NCBI GenBank assembly: GCA_015847255.1
Contig: JADLZK010007350.1
Location: forward strand, 682,001 to 746,000
DNA length: 64,000 nucleotides
Origin: Hyparrhenia diplandra
Lineage: Eukaryota; Streptophyta; Magnoliopsida; Poales; Poaceae
Direction: 5' to 3'
The number at the start of each line of letters is the position of its first letter. The stretch's first letter is position 1. The notes under the pieces were generated by a model that saw only the letters and a list, made by a program, of their open reading frames with translations, was not told where the DNA came from and did no database searches. A program made the position numbers and the translations under genes. Positions 10,617 through 20,924 of this stretch are shown here, in pieces.

Positions 10617-12296
10617 TGTTGACGGTAACCAACGACATATTTTTCCGTCAACTTACTACCATAAAGGGAGTAAAATTAAACCTTTTATACTCATATGCAT
10701 TCATTACTAATAAATTCCACTTGTAGTGTCTTGTACTTTATTTTGCAGATTTATAATAAAAGCAAGTGGAAAATCGACCAAAGTACGCCTTACGGGAAAG
10801 CACATTATTGCAAAATTCAAGCCCGAGAGCAAATCGACCCAAAACTTCAAATGCTGGGCGAGCAAAGCCCGGCCCACAACTTCAGAGGCTTAAAGAGCGA
10901 CACCCGCCAAGACCGGGCCAGGCCGAGGGGGGGGGTGCGCTACAAGCGCACCGGTGAGATGCGACGCACCCCTCCGAGGCGATTTCGGCCCGGCCTCGGG
11001 AGGCGGTTCATGCACCTTCCAAACGGGGTTTCCGCCCTTAGTTGGTCGGTTTACGCACAGAAGGAAGGCGTTCCCAGGTCGGTTTGGCTCTTTCCAAGTG
11101 GGGATGGCCATTTTCCAATAAGCCCCCTCTCCTCTACCTATAAAAGGAGGCCATCTCCCACCATTGTAACACACACCATTTGGAGCCTCCTCACTTTCTA
11201 CTCTTCTTCTCCTCTCCTCTCTACTCCTCCACTTCTCTAGTTCTTTTAGTCTTTAGTAGTATTTGGAGCAAGGCTAAGCTTCATTGGAGAGCTTGTACTT
11301 GGGAGAAGGAATATTCGGTATGAATACATTTATGGTTTATCCTCAAGTCTTGATCTCATATGCTTGTGCAATAGAGCTAGAGTATTTACATGTTATATTC
11401 TTGACATGTTGTTCTCGACACGATCATGATAGAAGAACTAGACTATAGTTCCTATGTCGTGGTTAGTCGTATAGAACTTAGGGCCTAACCATTCGTGCCA
11501 TGTATTTGAGTAGAGTAAGAGTTGTGCTGAGGTGGTGGTTCGTTGTGTCCTTCGGGGCTTGCTCGTGTCCTATTCCGTCCATCCGTAGGGTGGGGGCCAT
11601 AGGAGACATGAGTAGTGTCTTAGTATGCGGGACGTGGTGTCCGGATGCCGTATCCTTCGAATATGAGTGCATGCCACGGTTGAGGGGGTAGGGCGGCTTG
11701 GTCGTGACAAGCCTTGATGTCCCCTTGAAATCCCCCACGTTCGTGTGTCTTTGTAGGAGTTCGTGAACGCTTCTATTGGGCCGTATGGCTCAGGGAGTCT
11801 CCCCCGTCCATCTCACTCTCGACCCTAAAACTCTAGTCATCTATGTTTGCATGATTATTAAGCTGGTTCTTTGCATGACTATTTTAGAATGCCCGCTCCA
11901 CTTAGGAATATTCTTTATTCTTTATTTTCCTTTTATCCTTGAGGTTGGCCCAAGTGTGTGTCACACTATCTTAAACTATCATGACTTACCCCCTGTATTG
12001 AGTATTGGTCAATCGCATAGACATGTCGCCTTGTTCATGCCCCCGCTAGAGTCCTACACCATGCCTTCCTTTAGGAAAATATAAATAACGATACCACTGA
12101 ATATCTCCGGGTGAAATGCTACAACGGTATTTCCGTGCGCTTGCGGACTTGTTCGTAAATGCTACAGAATGCCGCCCGACATCCCGTGGCGATGGTAAGC
12201 GGAATGTAACAATTTCGGTGAAGTCGTTGTGGGAGGTCAACCCGTGGTTCCAGTGCTCTTGCCTTTTTTAGCACTGGCGCTTAGGAAGCGCAATGC
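10617..12296 (+). repeat. Element 2 3' LTR
   Basis: The 1.68-kb LTR starts TGTTGACGGTAACC right after the polypurine tract and ends before the target duplicate GTCGG at 12,297. TATA box at 11,139-11,145. It pairs with 4,481-6,169. Confidence 0.88.
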
Positions 12297-12301
12297 GTCG
12301 G

Positions 12302-12588
12302 AGCCAAGGAAGAATCGCTTTCGCGGCGCCGTCCGGACCTTGGACTCCATCGGGAAGTGAGAGCGTAAGACGGCCATACATGTCCGCCGCGCCGGACCGG
12401 AAGGCGTCCCGGGTCGGTTTGACCTGAGGTAGCCACCCGGCGCCGGCGGCTGCGTGCTTTGAGGGCCAACCTCGGGTTGTCCGCCCCTAAAGCGGCGGGA
12501 CGAAGTCCGACAAGGCCTCTTCCAGCCCCCCGGTACGACTTTTGCTCTGCTCCGCCCCTGCGCCCACGTGGGCGCGGTGTTCACGGCC
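12302..12588 (-). pseudogene. Antisense-gene fragment of the outer element, right of element 2
   Basis: This continues the interrupted antisense gene on the other side of element 2. It is the counterpart of 20,925-21,210. It ends abruptly at the tandem-duplication junction (about 12,588/12,589), where sequence jumps back into the integrase C-terminal coding. Confidence 0.65.
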
Positions 12589-12596
12589 CGAAGAGA

Positions 12597-13030
12597 AAAA
12601 AAGCCGAGCCACGGGATTCAGCCCATTCTTCCTAGTCTATGGGGCTGAAGCGATCCTGCCCACGGACATCGAGTATGGGTCCCCGAGGCTGCGAGCCTAC
12701 ACTGAGCAAGGCAACCAGCAGGCGAGGCAAGACTCCATTAACCAAGTTGATGAAGCCCGAGACGTGGCGCTCCTGCACTCGGCAAGATACCAGCAGGCTC
12801 TACTCAAGTATCACGCCAAGCGGCTGAAGCCTCGGGAGTTCCAAGTTAACGACCCCGTGCTCAGGCTGAAGACGGACAACAAGGGGCGCCACAAACTCAC
12901 GCCACCTTGGGAAGGGCCTTATTTCATCGCTGAAATATTAAGGCCCGGGACCTACAAACTGAAGAACGAGAAGGGCGAAGTCTACTCCAACGCCTGGAAC
13001 ATAGAACAGCTACGTCGCTTCTACCCTTAA
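12597..13030 (+). CDS. Integrase C-terminal part, uninterrupted copy (fragment)
   Basis: An open frame of about 143 codons encodes the C-terminal third of a Ty3/gypsy integrase: SPFFLVYGAEAILPTDIEYG, then SINQVDEARDVALLHSARYQ, then KGRHKLTPPWEGPYFIAEIL and the GTYKLKN and WNIEQLRRFYP ending. This is the post-catalytic region including the GPY/F-type motif (WEGPYFI). The stop lies at 13,028-13,030. It has no start of its own because it was created by the duplication breakpoint. It is clean where copy A (3,223-3,660) has several indels, which is why the indels in A are suspect. Confidence 0.85.
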
Positions 13031-13360
13031 ATTCCGCACTAGAAGTCAAACACCTGTGTTATTTTCACTCAATAAAAGATCTACATCTTTTATGAAAAAA
13101 GTACTTCTCGTGCAAACCTTAAGGGAGTCTTAGCCTCGTCCAGTACAAGACTAAAACTCCCTCGGGGGCTACATGGGGACCCCCTCCCCTTTCTTTTTTC
13201 AAAACTTTTTTTTCAGGAAAAAAGTTTTCTTGCGCATTCTCGAAACAATCGTTTAAGTTGCGAAGGTCGCTCACGCACAAATCCAAACCAAGATAACCGA
13301 GGCAAACGGATCGCCCCTAGTGGCACCCGTATGGACTGCCCCTGATGGCGTCAACGATTA
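13031..13360. other. Spacer between integrase and antisense gene (copy B)
   Basis: This holds an AATAAA-like motif (ACTCAATAAAAGATC at about 13,068-13,082), A-runs and a CCCTCGGGGGCTACATGGGG segment. It is probably the 3' non-coding end of pol and of the converging antisense gene. No gene is seen. The copy A equivalent is 3,661-4,000. Confidence 0.5.
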
Positions 13361-13849
13361 CTATCTCGCGAGCGGAGAAAGCAAGCGACCTGGCCACACA
13401 ATAAACGAGAGATTCGGGGAACGCAACCTTAAAACATAAATGCACCCGCCAAGGCCACGAGACCTCGGGCGGCGCCATTGTTTATATACATCCATCTCAC
13501 AAGCTCCAACTTTTTCATACAAGGAGAGGTCGGGGGCGGGGTGGGCTTCATCCACTTGCGCCTCACGGCCGGCCGACGAGGAAGCTTCGGCGCGAGCAAC
13601 ACCCTCGACAACCGCTTCCCCTGAGGGAGGCGTCGGACCCGTCGGCGCATCCTCAGACTGGGCGTCCACCATCTCCGTGTCCGCCTCATAGGTTGACTCT
13701 ATGGGGAGTACGGGGGGACACACTTCATCCTCGAAGCGGGGGAGGCCAACCGGGTCGCGGCGCCATCCACAAAGTCGCATAAAGCGCTGAAGTCTTGGCG
13801 GCATCTAAAGCATCCCTCTCGGCGGGATCAACTTCCTCCTCGTCGTCGG
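13361..13849 (-). pseudogene. C-terminal part of the outer element's antisense gene (copy B)
   Basis: An open minus-strand frame ends at 13,361. It encodes an acidic, Pro/Ala/Ser-rich tail with PPRLQRFMRLCG, LPIESTYEADTEMVDAQSED and EVVEGVARAE-like segments, followed by VDEAHPAPDLSLYEKV. It is the C-terminal end of the gene that starts at 24,409. Element 3 separates the two parts. In Tat-lineage plant retrotransposons a gene of this kind is known on the strand opposite to pol; its function is not established. Confidence 0.65.
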
Positions 13850-15542
13850 TGTTGACGGTAACCAACGACATATTTTTTCCATCAACTTACTACCATAAGG
13901 GGGGTAAAATTAAACCTTTTTATACTCATATGCATTCATCACTAATAAATTCTACTTGTAGTGTCTTGTACTTTATTTTGCAGATTTATAATAAAAGCAA
14001 GTGGAAAAAATCGACCAAAGTACGCCTTGCGGGAAAGCGCATTATTGCAAAACTCAAGCCCGGGAGCAAATCGACCCAAAACTTCAAATCTGGGCCGAGC
14101 AAAGCCCCGCCCACAACTTTTCGTGGTGAAAGCGACACCCGCCAAGACCCGGGCCAGGCCGAGCCTGGGGGGTGCAAGGCTACAAGCAATGGCGACGCGC
14201 CCCTCGAGGCGGTTTCGGCCCGGCCCCGCGGGGAGGCGGTTCGTGCACCTTCCAAGCGGGGTTTCCGCCCTTAGTTGGTCGGTTTGCGCACAGAAGGAAG
14301 GCGTTCCCAGGTCGGTTTGGCTCTTTCCAAGTGGGGATGACCATTTTCTAATAAGCCCCTCTCCTCTACCTATAAAAAAGGAGGCCATCTCCCACCATTG
14401 TAACACACACCATTTGGAGCCTCCTCACTTTCTACTCTTCTTCTCCTCTCCTCTCTACTCCTCCACTTCTCTAGTTCTTTTAGTCTTTAGTAGTATTTGG
14501 AGCAAGGCTAAGCTTCATTGGAGAGCTTGTACTTGGGAGAAGGAATATTCGGTATGAATACATTTATGGTTTATCCTCAAGTCTTGATCTCATATGCTTG
14601 TGCAATAGAGCTAGAGTATTTACATGTTATATTCTTGACATGTTGTTCTCGACACAATCATGATAGAAGAACTAGACTATAGTTCCTATGTCGTGGTTAG
14701 TCGTGATAGAACTTAGGGCCTAACCATTCGTGCCATGTATTTGAGTAGAGTAAGAGTTGTGCTGAGGTGGCGGTTCGTTGTGTCCTTCGGGGCTTGCTCG
14801 TGTCCTATTCCGTCCATCCGTAGGGTGGGGGCCATGGGGGACATGAGTAGTGTCTTAGTATGCGGGGGCGTGGTGTCCGGATGCCGGTATCCTTCGAATA
14901 TGAGTGCATGCCACGGTTGAGGGGGTAGGCGGCTTGGTCGTGACAAGCCTTGACCGATCCCTTGAAATCCCCCCACGTTCGTGTGTCTTTGTAGGGAGTT
15001 CGTGAACGCTTCTATTGGGCTGTATGGCTCTGAGTCTCTCCCCGTCCATCTCACTCTCAAACCTAAAACTCTAGTCATCTATGTTTGCATGATTATTAAG
15101 CGGTTCTTTGCACGGCTATTTTAGAATGCCCGCTCCACTTAGGAATATTCTTTATTCTTTATTTTTCTTTTTATCCTTGAGGTTGGCCCAAGTGTGTGTC
15201 ACACTATCTTAAACTATCATGACTTACCCCCTCGTATTGAGTATTGGTCAACTGCATAGACATGTCGTCTTGTTCATGCCCCCTCGCTAGAGTCCTACAC
15301 CATGCCTTCCTTTGGGAAAATATAAATAACGATACCCTCGAATATCTCCGGGTGAAATGCTACAATGGTATTTCCGTGAGCTTGCGGACTTGTTCTCAAA
15401 TGCTGGGAGAATGCCACCGACATCCCGTGGCGATGGTAACTGGAATGTAACAATTTCGGTGAAGCCGTTGTGGGAGGTCAACCTGCGGGTTCCCGGTGCT
15501 CTTGCCTTTTTTGGCACTTGCGCTTAGGAAACGCAACAAGCA
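13850..15542 (+). repeat. Element 3 5' LTR
   Basis: Starts TGTTGACGGTAACC; TATAAAA at 14,371-14,377; ends ...CAACAAGCA 4 nt before the primer-binding site. It matches the three other LTRs of this family. Confidence 0.88.
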
Positions 15543-15688
15543 TTTCTAGCGCCATTCTCGGGAAGGCATTGGTTATAAAGATTCTAGAAAGACATGTTCA
15601 TAATGATGTGCATGTGTAAGTAGCCATTACTCATGCGGGGCTAATCTTTCATGTTTTCTCCTGTTGTGGATGAAGACAGGGATAGTGT

Positions 15689-17130
15689 TTGATTGGTTTG
15701 TCCCTGTTGAACAACTACATCGCAGACTGGAGGCACTCCCGAGGAAGAACCCAACTCATATCAAATCTTCTCCCCGCTACTCCGCCGGCAAACAAACCAA
15801 TCACCCTTGCATCATCTCGTATTCCACTCATGGCCAAGTCGATTCGTGACCACTCCATCCCTCTTTTGCCAACGCGTGCCCGTTGGGCCCGTTGTCAACA
15901 TGGGAATTGAGAACTTTGAGCTCCGGCCGCCTAATCAAGATGGTGCGTGCAAACCAATTTTATGGTTTGCCAAGTGAGGACGCAAAAGCGCATCCCGCAA
16001 CACTTCCTCGAGCTCGTGACACCATTGTCATCCAAGGTGTCGCACCGTAAGCCATTAGAATCCGTTTGTTTCCCTTCTCCATCACGGGGAAGGCAAAATA
16101 GTGGTTCTATAAAGAGACGGAAGTCGTCAACACGTGGGACAAGTGTTCCACGGCGTTCCTCACTAAATTCTTCCCCATGAGTAAAACTCACACCCTAAGG
16201 GGAAGAATTGCCAACTTCAGCGAAATTCCATGGAAGCCATACCGCGGCATGGGAATGGCTACAAGAGTACATCCAAGCATGCCCGCACCATGGGATGGAA
16301 AAGTGGCTCGTGATACAGAACTTCTACAATGGGTTAACACCCATGTCAAAAGAGCACATTGATGCCATCGCTGGAGGTGCCTTCCTCTCCTCACCATCGA
16401 TAGAGCAAATGCTCTTATGGAGAAAAATAGTGTCCAATCAAGCTTGGGGAGGAAAGTCTTGGCAAACAAGAAGATAGCACTTGTGATCGTGGAGGAGGCG
16501 GACACGCCGCTACAATGGATCTCCTATTGAAAGAACTTGACAAGTGTGCCACCAAGAAGAAGAAACTTACTAAGATTGTCAAGGCCATAGACTCACACGT
16601 AACATGTGAAGTCCGTGGCAATGTTGGCCATTTAGGGAACGATCGCCTCGAAAACCCGTGAAGACGTTACTCATATCAACAACGGGTTCCGTCAACAAGG
16701 AGACCATAATGGGTGGAACAACCGGTCAGCGCCCACAAAAACCAAGGAGGTAATTCAAACTCAAGGTATAATTCGAATCCTCTCTCCTTGAAAAACTTGG
16801 TCTTAGACCAAGCAAAAATAATTGAAGAACTTTCAAAGAAGTTGATGCTTAATGATAAAATAATTGAAAACATGATTTTCAAAATTAAAAGTTTAACTTC
16901 TTCTTATGAAAGACAACCGAGCTTTAATAAAATGATAGAAACCCAATTAGCTCGGTCTTACGCCGCTTTGCCTGTTGTTGGTTCGGGAAAAGTTTTGGGG
17001 CAACCCAAAATTTCTCTTGAATCTGTTAAAATGGTCTCAACGAGGTCGGTAAGCCTCTATGTCGGGAAGACAACAAGTCTCCTAACGAGCCACCACTCAT
17101 TATCAAGAAGGAGGACCCTGGTCGCGACAA
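15689..17130 (+). pseudogene. gag of element 3 (frames broken)
   Basis: Same protein as gag of element 2. Visible segments are LNNYIADW, then ENFELRP, FYGLPSEDAKAH, FLTKFFPMS-type core, HGMEKWLVIQNFYNGLTPMS, KIVSNQAWG and, in one good frame from 16,713, a C-terminal stretch with LSLKNLVLDQAKIIEELSKK and SSYERQPSFNKMIETQLARS. There is a single copy of the repeated segment. Single-base indels break it at several points, often at positions where element 2 reads differently. Confidence 0.78.
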
Positions 17131-17559
17131 TCACATGCTCAAACCCCGCATGTCTTCGAGGATGCCTTCTCGCGACCTTGGATCAAGCATAAACATCATG
17201 TCTAAGGTAACATATGATGAAATATTAGGTGGACCTTTGTCCCCTGTACATTTTGAACTACGAGATGGCGGACCTATCACTAAGGAAACCGGAGCGAGTA
17301 GCTCGGGACGTTATAGTAAAAATCCGAGAAGCATACATCCCGACGGACTTTGTCATCCTAGACATGGGTCACAACGAGAGCTGCCCCAATCCTTGGGAGA
17401 CCATTTCTTAACACTACAAATGCAGTTTTTACACGTGGGATCGGGGCATGCTAGCTTCCATATGCAGGGGCCAAACAATGAGATGCCCATTCAATGGGTT
17501 CAACAAGCATAAGAATGCTAAAAACAAGCGCCCAAGAAGGTAAAGCCACAAAGTGTTAA
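17131..17559 (+). pseudogene. Aspartic protease region of element 3
   Basis: Segments SRDLGSSINIMSKVTYDEIL, PVHFELRDGGP, REAYIPTDFVILDMGHNESC and LQMQFLHVGSGHASFHMQG mark the protease region. It ends with a Lys-rich tail at a stop at 17,557-17,559. The counterpart is 8,500-8,931 in element 2. No reverse transcriptase follows. Confidence 0.65.
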
Positions 17560-19238
17560 GCGTGCATGGCAGACAGAAAGGATGACATCCGCATCCACTT
17601 CTCCTGGGATACGGGTAACACTCCGTCAAGCACTAAATGAATGGAGAAGAGTCCCCGCCGCCGGACTTTAAAAGGTGAGCCCTTGCCGAAGGTAAATTCC
17701 GGTAGTTATCTTTTTATTTTACAATAATAATCTCCCAAATAATAACTCCATGATGCTTACAATAAAAATAATAATAAATAAGAATAAAATTGTTTACCCC
17801 CATTTGGAAGAATCTTGTTTATCAATGCATGCTTCCTCTTTCTATTTTGGCATGTCTTGGTTTGGAAGTTTTGGTTATAACGTATGATCATACTTTCATA
17901 GGCGTTTTTGAATTGAGCATGGTGCTTAGGTCAAAAAAAGTCTACCTTGATCGATTAGACATGGAGTCGAAGTCCGGTTATTGAACCTAAAATTGCAAGT
18001 GTAGATTTTGGTCGATCATATGGACTAACCCCCGCAGGAATTTATCAAAATCCATAAGGGTAAGTCTTGAAGATGACAATGGGTTAAACAAGAAAAAAAA
18101 TATATATAATAATAATAATAATAAAAATAAAAAAAAAAGAGGGTAGAGAAGAGAAGAAGAAGAGAGGAGATAAACCTTTCAACCCCAAGAGTTGTCCTGT
18201 TACTTTGATGACATCAAAAGACAAGCTTGGGGAGCCTCGAACCACGCCACCGTGCACAACTCGGATCATTGCGTGCTCAAGCTAAGCGTAACCATAAAAA
18301 GGTAAGCAAAAGGCTAGCTTGGGGAGGACTCCAAGAAAGGTAACTTGTATCTCACATTTTGATCATATTCTCTATCTTATGAAATGTTGAGTTACGCTAA
18401 AAAAGACAAACTTCATTCCTATATATATGAGTTATAAAAATGTTTAGTCTTAGTCCCTTGTTGAAATGATGAATAGTTGCTCTGTCTTATGCTTTGCCTG
18501 TGCCTAGTTTATAATTCGAATTTCTCTAAAGTTTGGGTTTAGTGGCTAATTTTAAAAACTCATCCCTAAAAAAGCCCGATTCATGTGGGTTGCATAGGCT
18601 CTATCTAGTCTAAGTTGTTGCCAAGTATGATATGGTACAAATGGGTTTGCTATGACTTCGTCTAGAAAGAGAAACTTGATATCGGGAATCTATATTTTGA
18701 AAAGAGAAATGTTTTGGGCTATGCTAAAAAAAAAATGAGATGAAAAATGGACAAGTGTCCGAGGGCGAGTAGAGCCCACATCTCTAAAAAAAAAAAAAAA
18801 GAAAAAAAAGAGAGGAAATAAAAGACAAAGTCTAGGAGGCGAGAGCCCACCTCTCTAAAAAAAATGATATAGCAATAAAGCCCATGCTTTCTCGAAAAAA
18901 AATATATATAAAATAAAATAAAATAAAATAAAATATTATCTAAATAAAAAACCCAGATAAAAAAGTTGATCAAAAGGATGAATGATAAGCACCTCTGTTA
19001 TAACCGTTCTATCGGCAACCCCAAGGCTTTGAGAAAAATTTGGAAAGCCCCGCTAACGATGAAAGGTAATAAAGGATGGGAAAAAGATGTGCCATTTTAT
19101 TTAAACTCTAGTAGAAAATCTTATTATAACCACGACACTTGAAAAAAACGTAATCGGCATAGTAGCAACTCCCGATCAACAACCAAGTACTTATCTCTTT
19201 TGCTCGAGGACGCCGCAAAGGGTAAGCTTGGGGGAGTT
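17560..19238 (+). mobile_element. Element 3 non-coding 3' region and polypurine tract
   Basis: AT-rich, non-coding, with TATATAAT/AATAAT and AAAAT simple repeats. It matches 8,932-10,616. The polypurine tract GGTAAGCTTGGGGGAGTTTG abuts the 3' LTR. Confidence 0.75.
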
Positions 19239-20919
19239 TGTTGACGGTAACCAACGACATATTTTTTTTTCCGTCAACTTACTACCATAAAGGGAGTAAA
19301 ATTAAACCTTTTATACTCATATGCATTCATTACTAATAAATTCCACTTGTAGTGTCTTGTACTTTATTTTGCAGATTTATAATAAAAGCAAGTGGAAAAT
19401 CGACCAAAGTACGCCTTCGGGAAAGCACATTATTGCAAAATTCAAGCCCAGGAGCAAATCGACCCAAAACTTCAAATGCGGGCCGAGCAAAGCCCGGCCC
19501 ACAACTTTTCGGGCGAAAGAGCGACACCCCGCCAAGACCGGGCGGCCGAGCCTGGGGGTGCGCTACAAGACCGGTTGGTGCGGCGCACCCTCCCCGAGGC
19601 GCTTTTCGGCCCAGCCTCGGGAGGCGGTTCATGCACCTTCAAACGGGGTTTTCCGCCCTTAGTTGGTCGGTTTACGCCTGAAGGAAGGCGTTCCCTGTGT
19701 CGGTTTGGCTCTTTCAAGTGGGGATGGCCATTTTCCAATAAGCCCCCCTCTCCTCTACCTATAAAAGGAGGCCATCTCCCACCATTGTAACACACACCAT
19801 TTGGAGCCTCCTCACTTTCTACTCTTCTTCTCCTCTCCTCTCTACTCCTCCACTTCTCTAGTTCTTTTAGTCTTTAGTAGTATTTGGAGCAAGGCTAAGC
19901 TTCATTGGAGAGCTTGTACTTGGGAGAAGGAATATTCGGTATGAATACATTTATGGTTTATCCTCAAGTCTTGATCTCATATGCTTGTGCAATAGAGCTA
20001 GAGTATTTACATGTTATATTCTTGACATGTTGTTCTCGACACGATCATGATAGAAGAACTAGACTATAGTTCCTATGTCGTGGTTAGTCGTATAGAACTT
20101 AGGGCCTAACCATTCGTGCCATGTATTTGAGTAGAGTAAGAGTTGTCTTTGAGGTGGTGGTTCGTTGTGTCCTTCGGGGCTTGCTCGTGTCCTATTCCGT
20201 CCATCCGTAGGGTGGGGGCCATAGGAGACATGAGTAGTGTCTTAGTATGCGGGACGTGGTGTCCAGGATGCCCGGTATCCTTCGAATATGAGTGCATGCC
20301 ACGGTTGAGGGGGTAGGGCGGCTTGGTCGTGACAAGCCTTGACTGCCCCTTGAAATCCCCCACGTTCGTGTGTCTTTGTAGGAGTTCGTGAACGCTTCTA
20401 TTGGGCCGTATGGCTCCGGAGTCTCCCCGTCCATCTCACTCTCAAACCTAAAACTCTAGTCATCTATGTTTGCATGATTATTAAGCGGTTCTTTGCACAG
20501 CTATTTTAGAATGCCTGCTCCACTTAGGAATATTCTTTATTCTTTATTTTCCTTTTATCCTTGAGGTTGGCCCAAGTGTGTGTCACACTATCTTAAACTA
20601 TCATGACTTACCCCCTGTATTGAGTATTGGTCAATTTGCATAGACATGTCGCCTTGTTCATGCCCCCCGCTAGAGTCCTACACCATGCCTTCCTTTAGGA
20701 AAATATAAATAACGATACCCCCGAATATCTCCGGGTGAAATGCTACAACGGTATTTTCGTGCGCTTGCGGACTTGTTCTGTAAATGCTACGAGAATGCCA
20801 CGACATCCCGTGGCGATGGTAGCTGGAATGTAACAATTTCGGTGAAGTCGTTGTGGGAGGTCAACTTTGGGTTCCGGTGCTCTTGCCTTTTTTAGCACTT
20901 GCGCTTAGGAAACGCAGCG
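19239..20919 (+). repeat. Element 3 3' LTR
   Basis: Starts TGTTGACGGTAACC; TATAAAA at 19,760-19,766; ends just before the target duplicate GTCGG at 20,920-20,924. Confidence 0.88.
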
Positions 20920-20924
20920 GTCGG

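Larger units (their letters stand above)
4481..12296 (+). mobile_element. Element 2: Athila-like gag-pro-only LTR retrotransposon (7.8 kb)
   Basis: This is a complete element: 5' LTR 4,481-6,169, tRNA-Asp-type primer-binding site at 6,174, gag and protease reading frames (6,316-8,931), a long AT-rich non-coding 3' part, polypurine tract, 3' LTR 10,617-12,296, and target duplication GTCGG. No reverse transcriptase, RNase H or integrase is present in the 4.4-kb internal region, so it must rely on enzymes supplied by a related element. Gag type, tRNA-Asp priming and the AAGCTTGGGGGGAGTTTG tract point to the Athila lineage (known family features; assignment is inference). It is inserted in the antisense gene of the outer element and was copied by the tandem duplication to give element 3. 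Confidence 0.85.
3223..12588. repeat. Tandem segmental duplication, copy A
   Basis: This is the first copy of a direct tandem duplication of about 9 kb. It runs from within the outer integrase gene, through the spacer, the inserted element 2, and into the antisense gene. The left edge (GGAGAAAAAGCCGAGCC at about 3,226-3,242) recurs at about 12,592-12,608. The right edge (GGTGTTCACGGCC, ending 12,588) recurs ending at 21,210. Copy A is about 744 bp longer than copy B, which is explained by two extra 373-bp gag repeats inside element 2. Confidence 0.85.
13850..20919 (+). mobile_element. Element 3: duplicate of element 2 (7.1 kb)
   Basis: The layout is the same as element 2: 5' LTR 13,850-15,542, primer-binding site 15,547, gag/protease coding 15,689-17,559, AT-rich 3' region, polypurine tract and 3' LTR 19,239-20,919, flanked by GTCGG. 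Only one copy of the 373-bp gag segment is present. It lacks reverse transcriptase and integrase. It is interpreted as a passenger of the tandem duplication. Confidence 0.85.

Noticed and set aside
4476..20924. Two independent insertions of the same element into identical sites
   Set aside because: Identical flanks for over 1 kb on the left and about 290 bp on the right, plus the same target duplicate, make a segmental duplication the simpler explanation.
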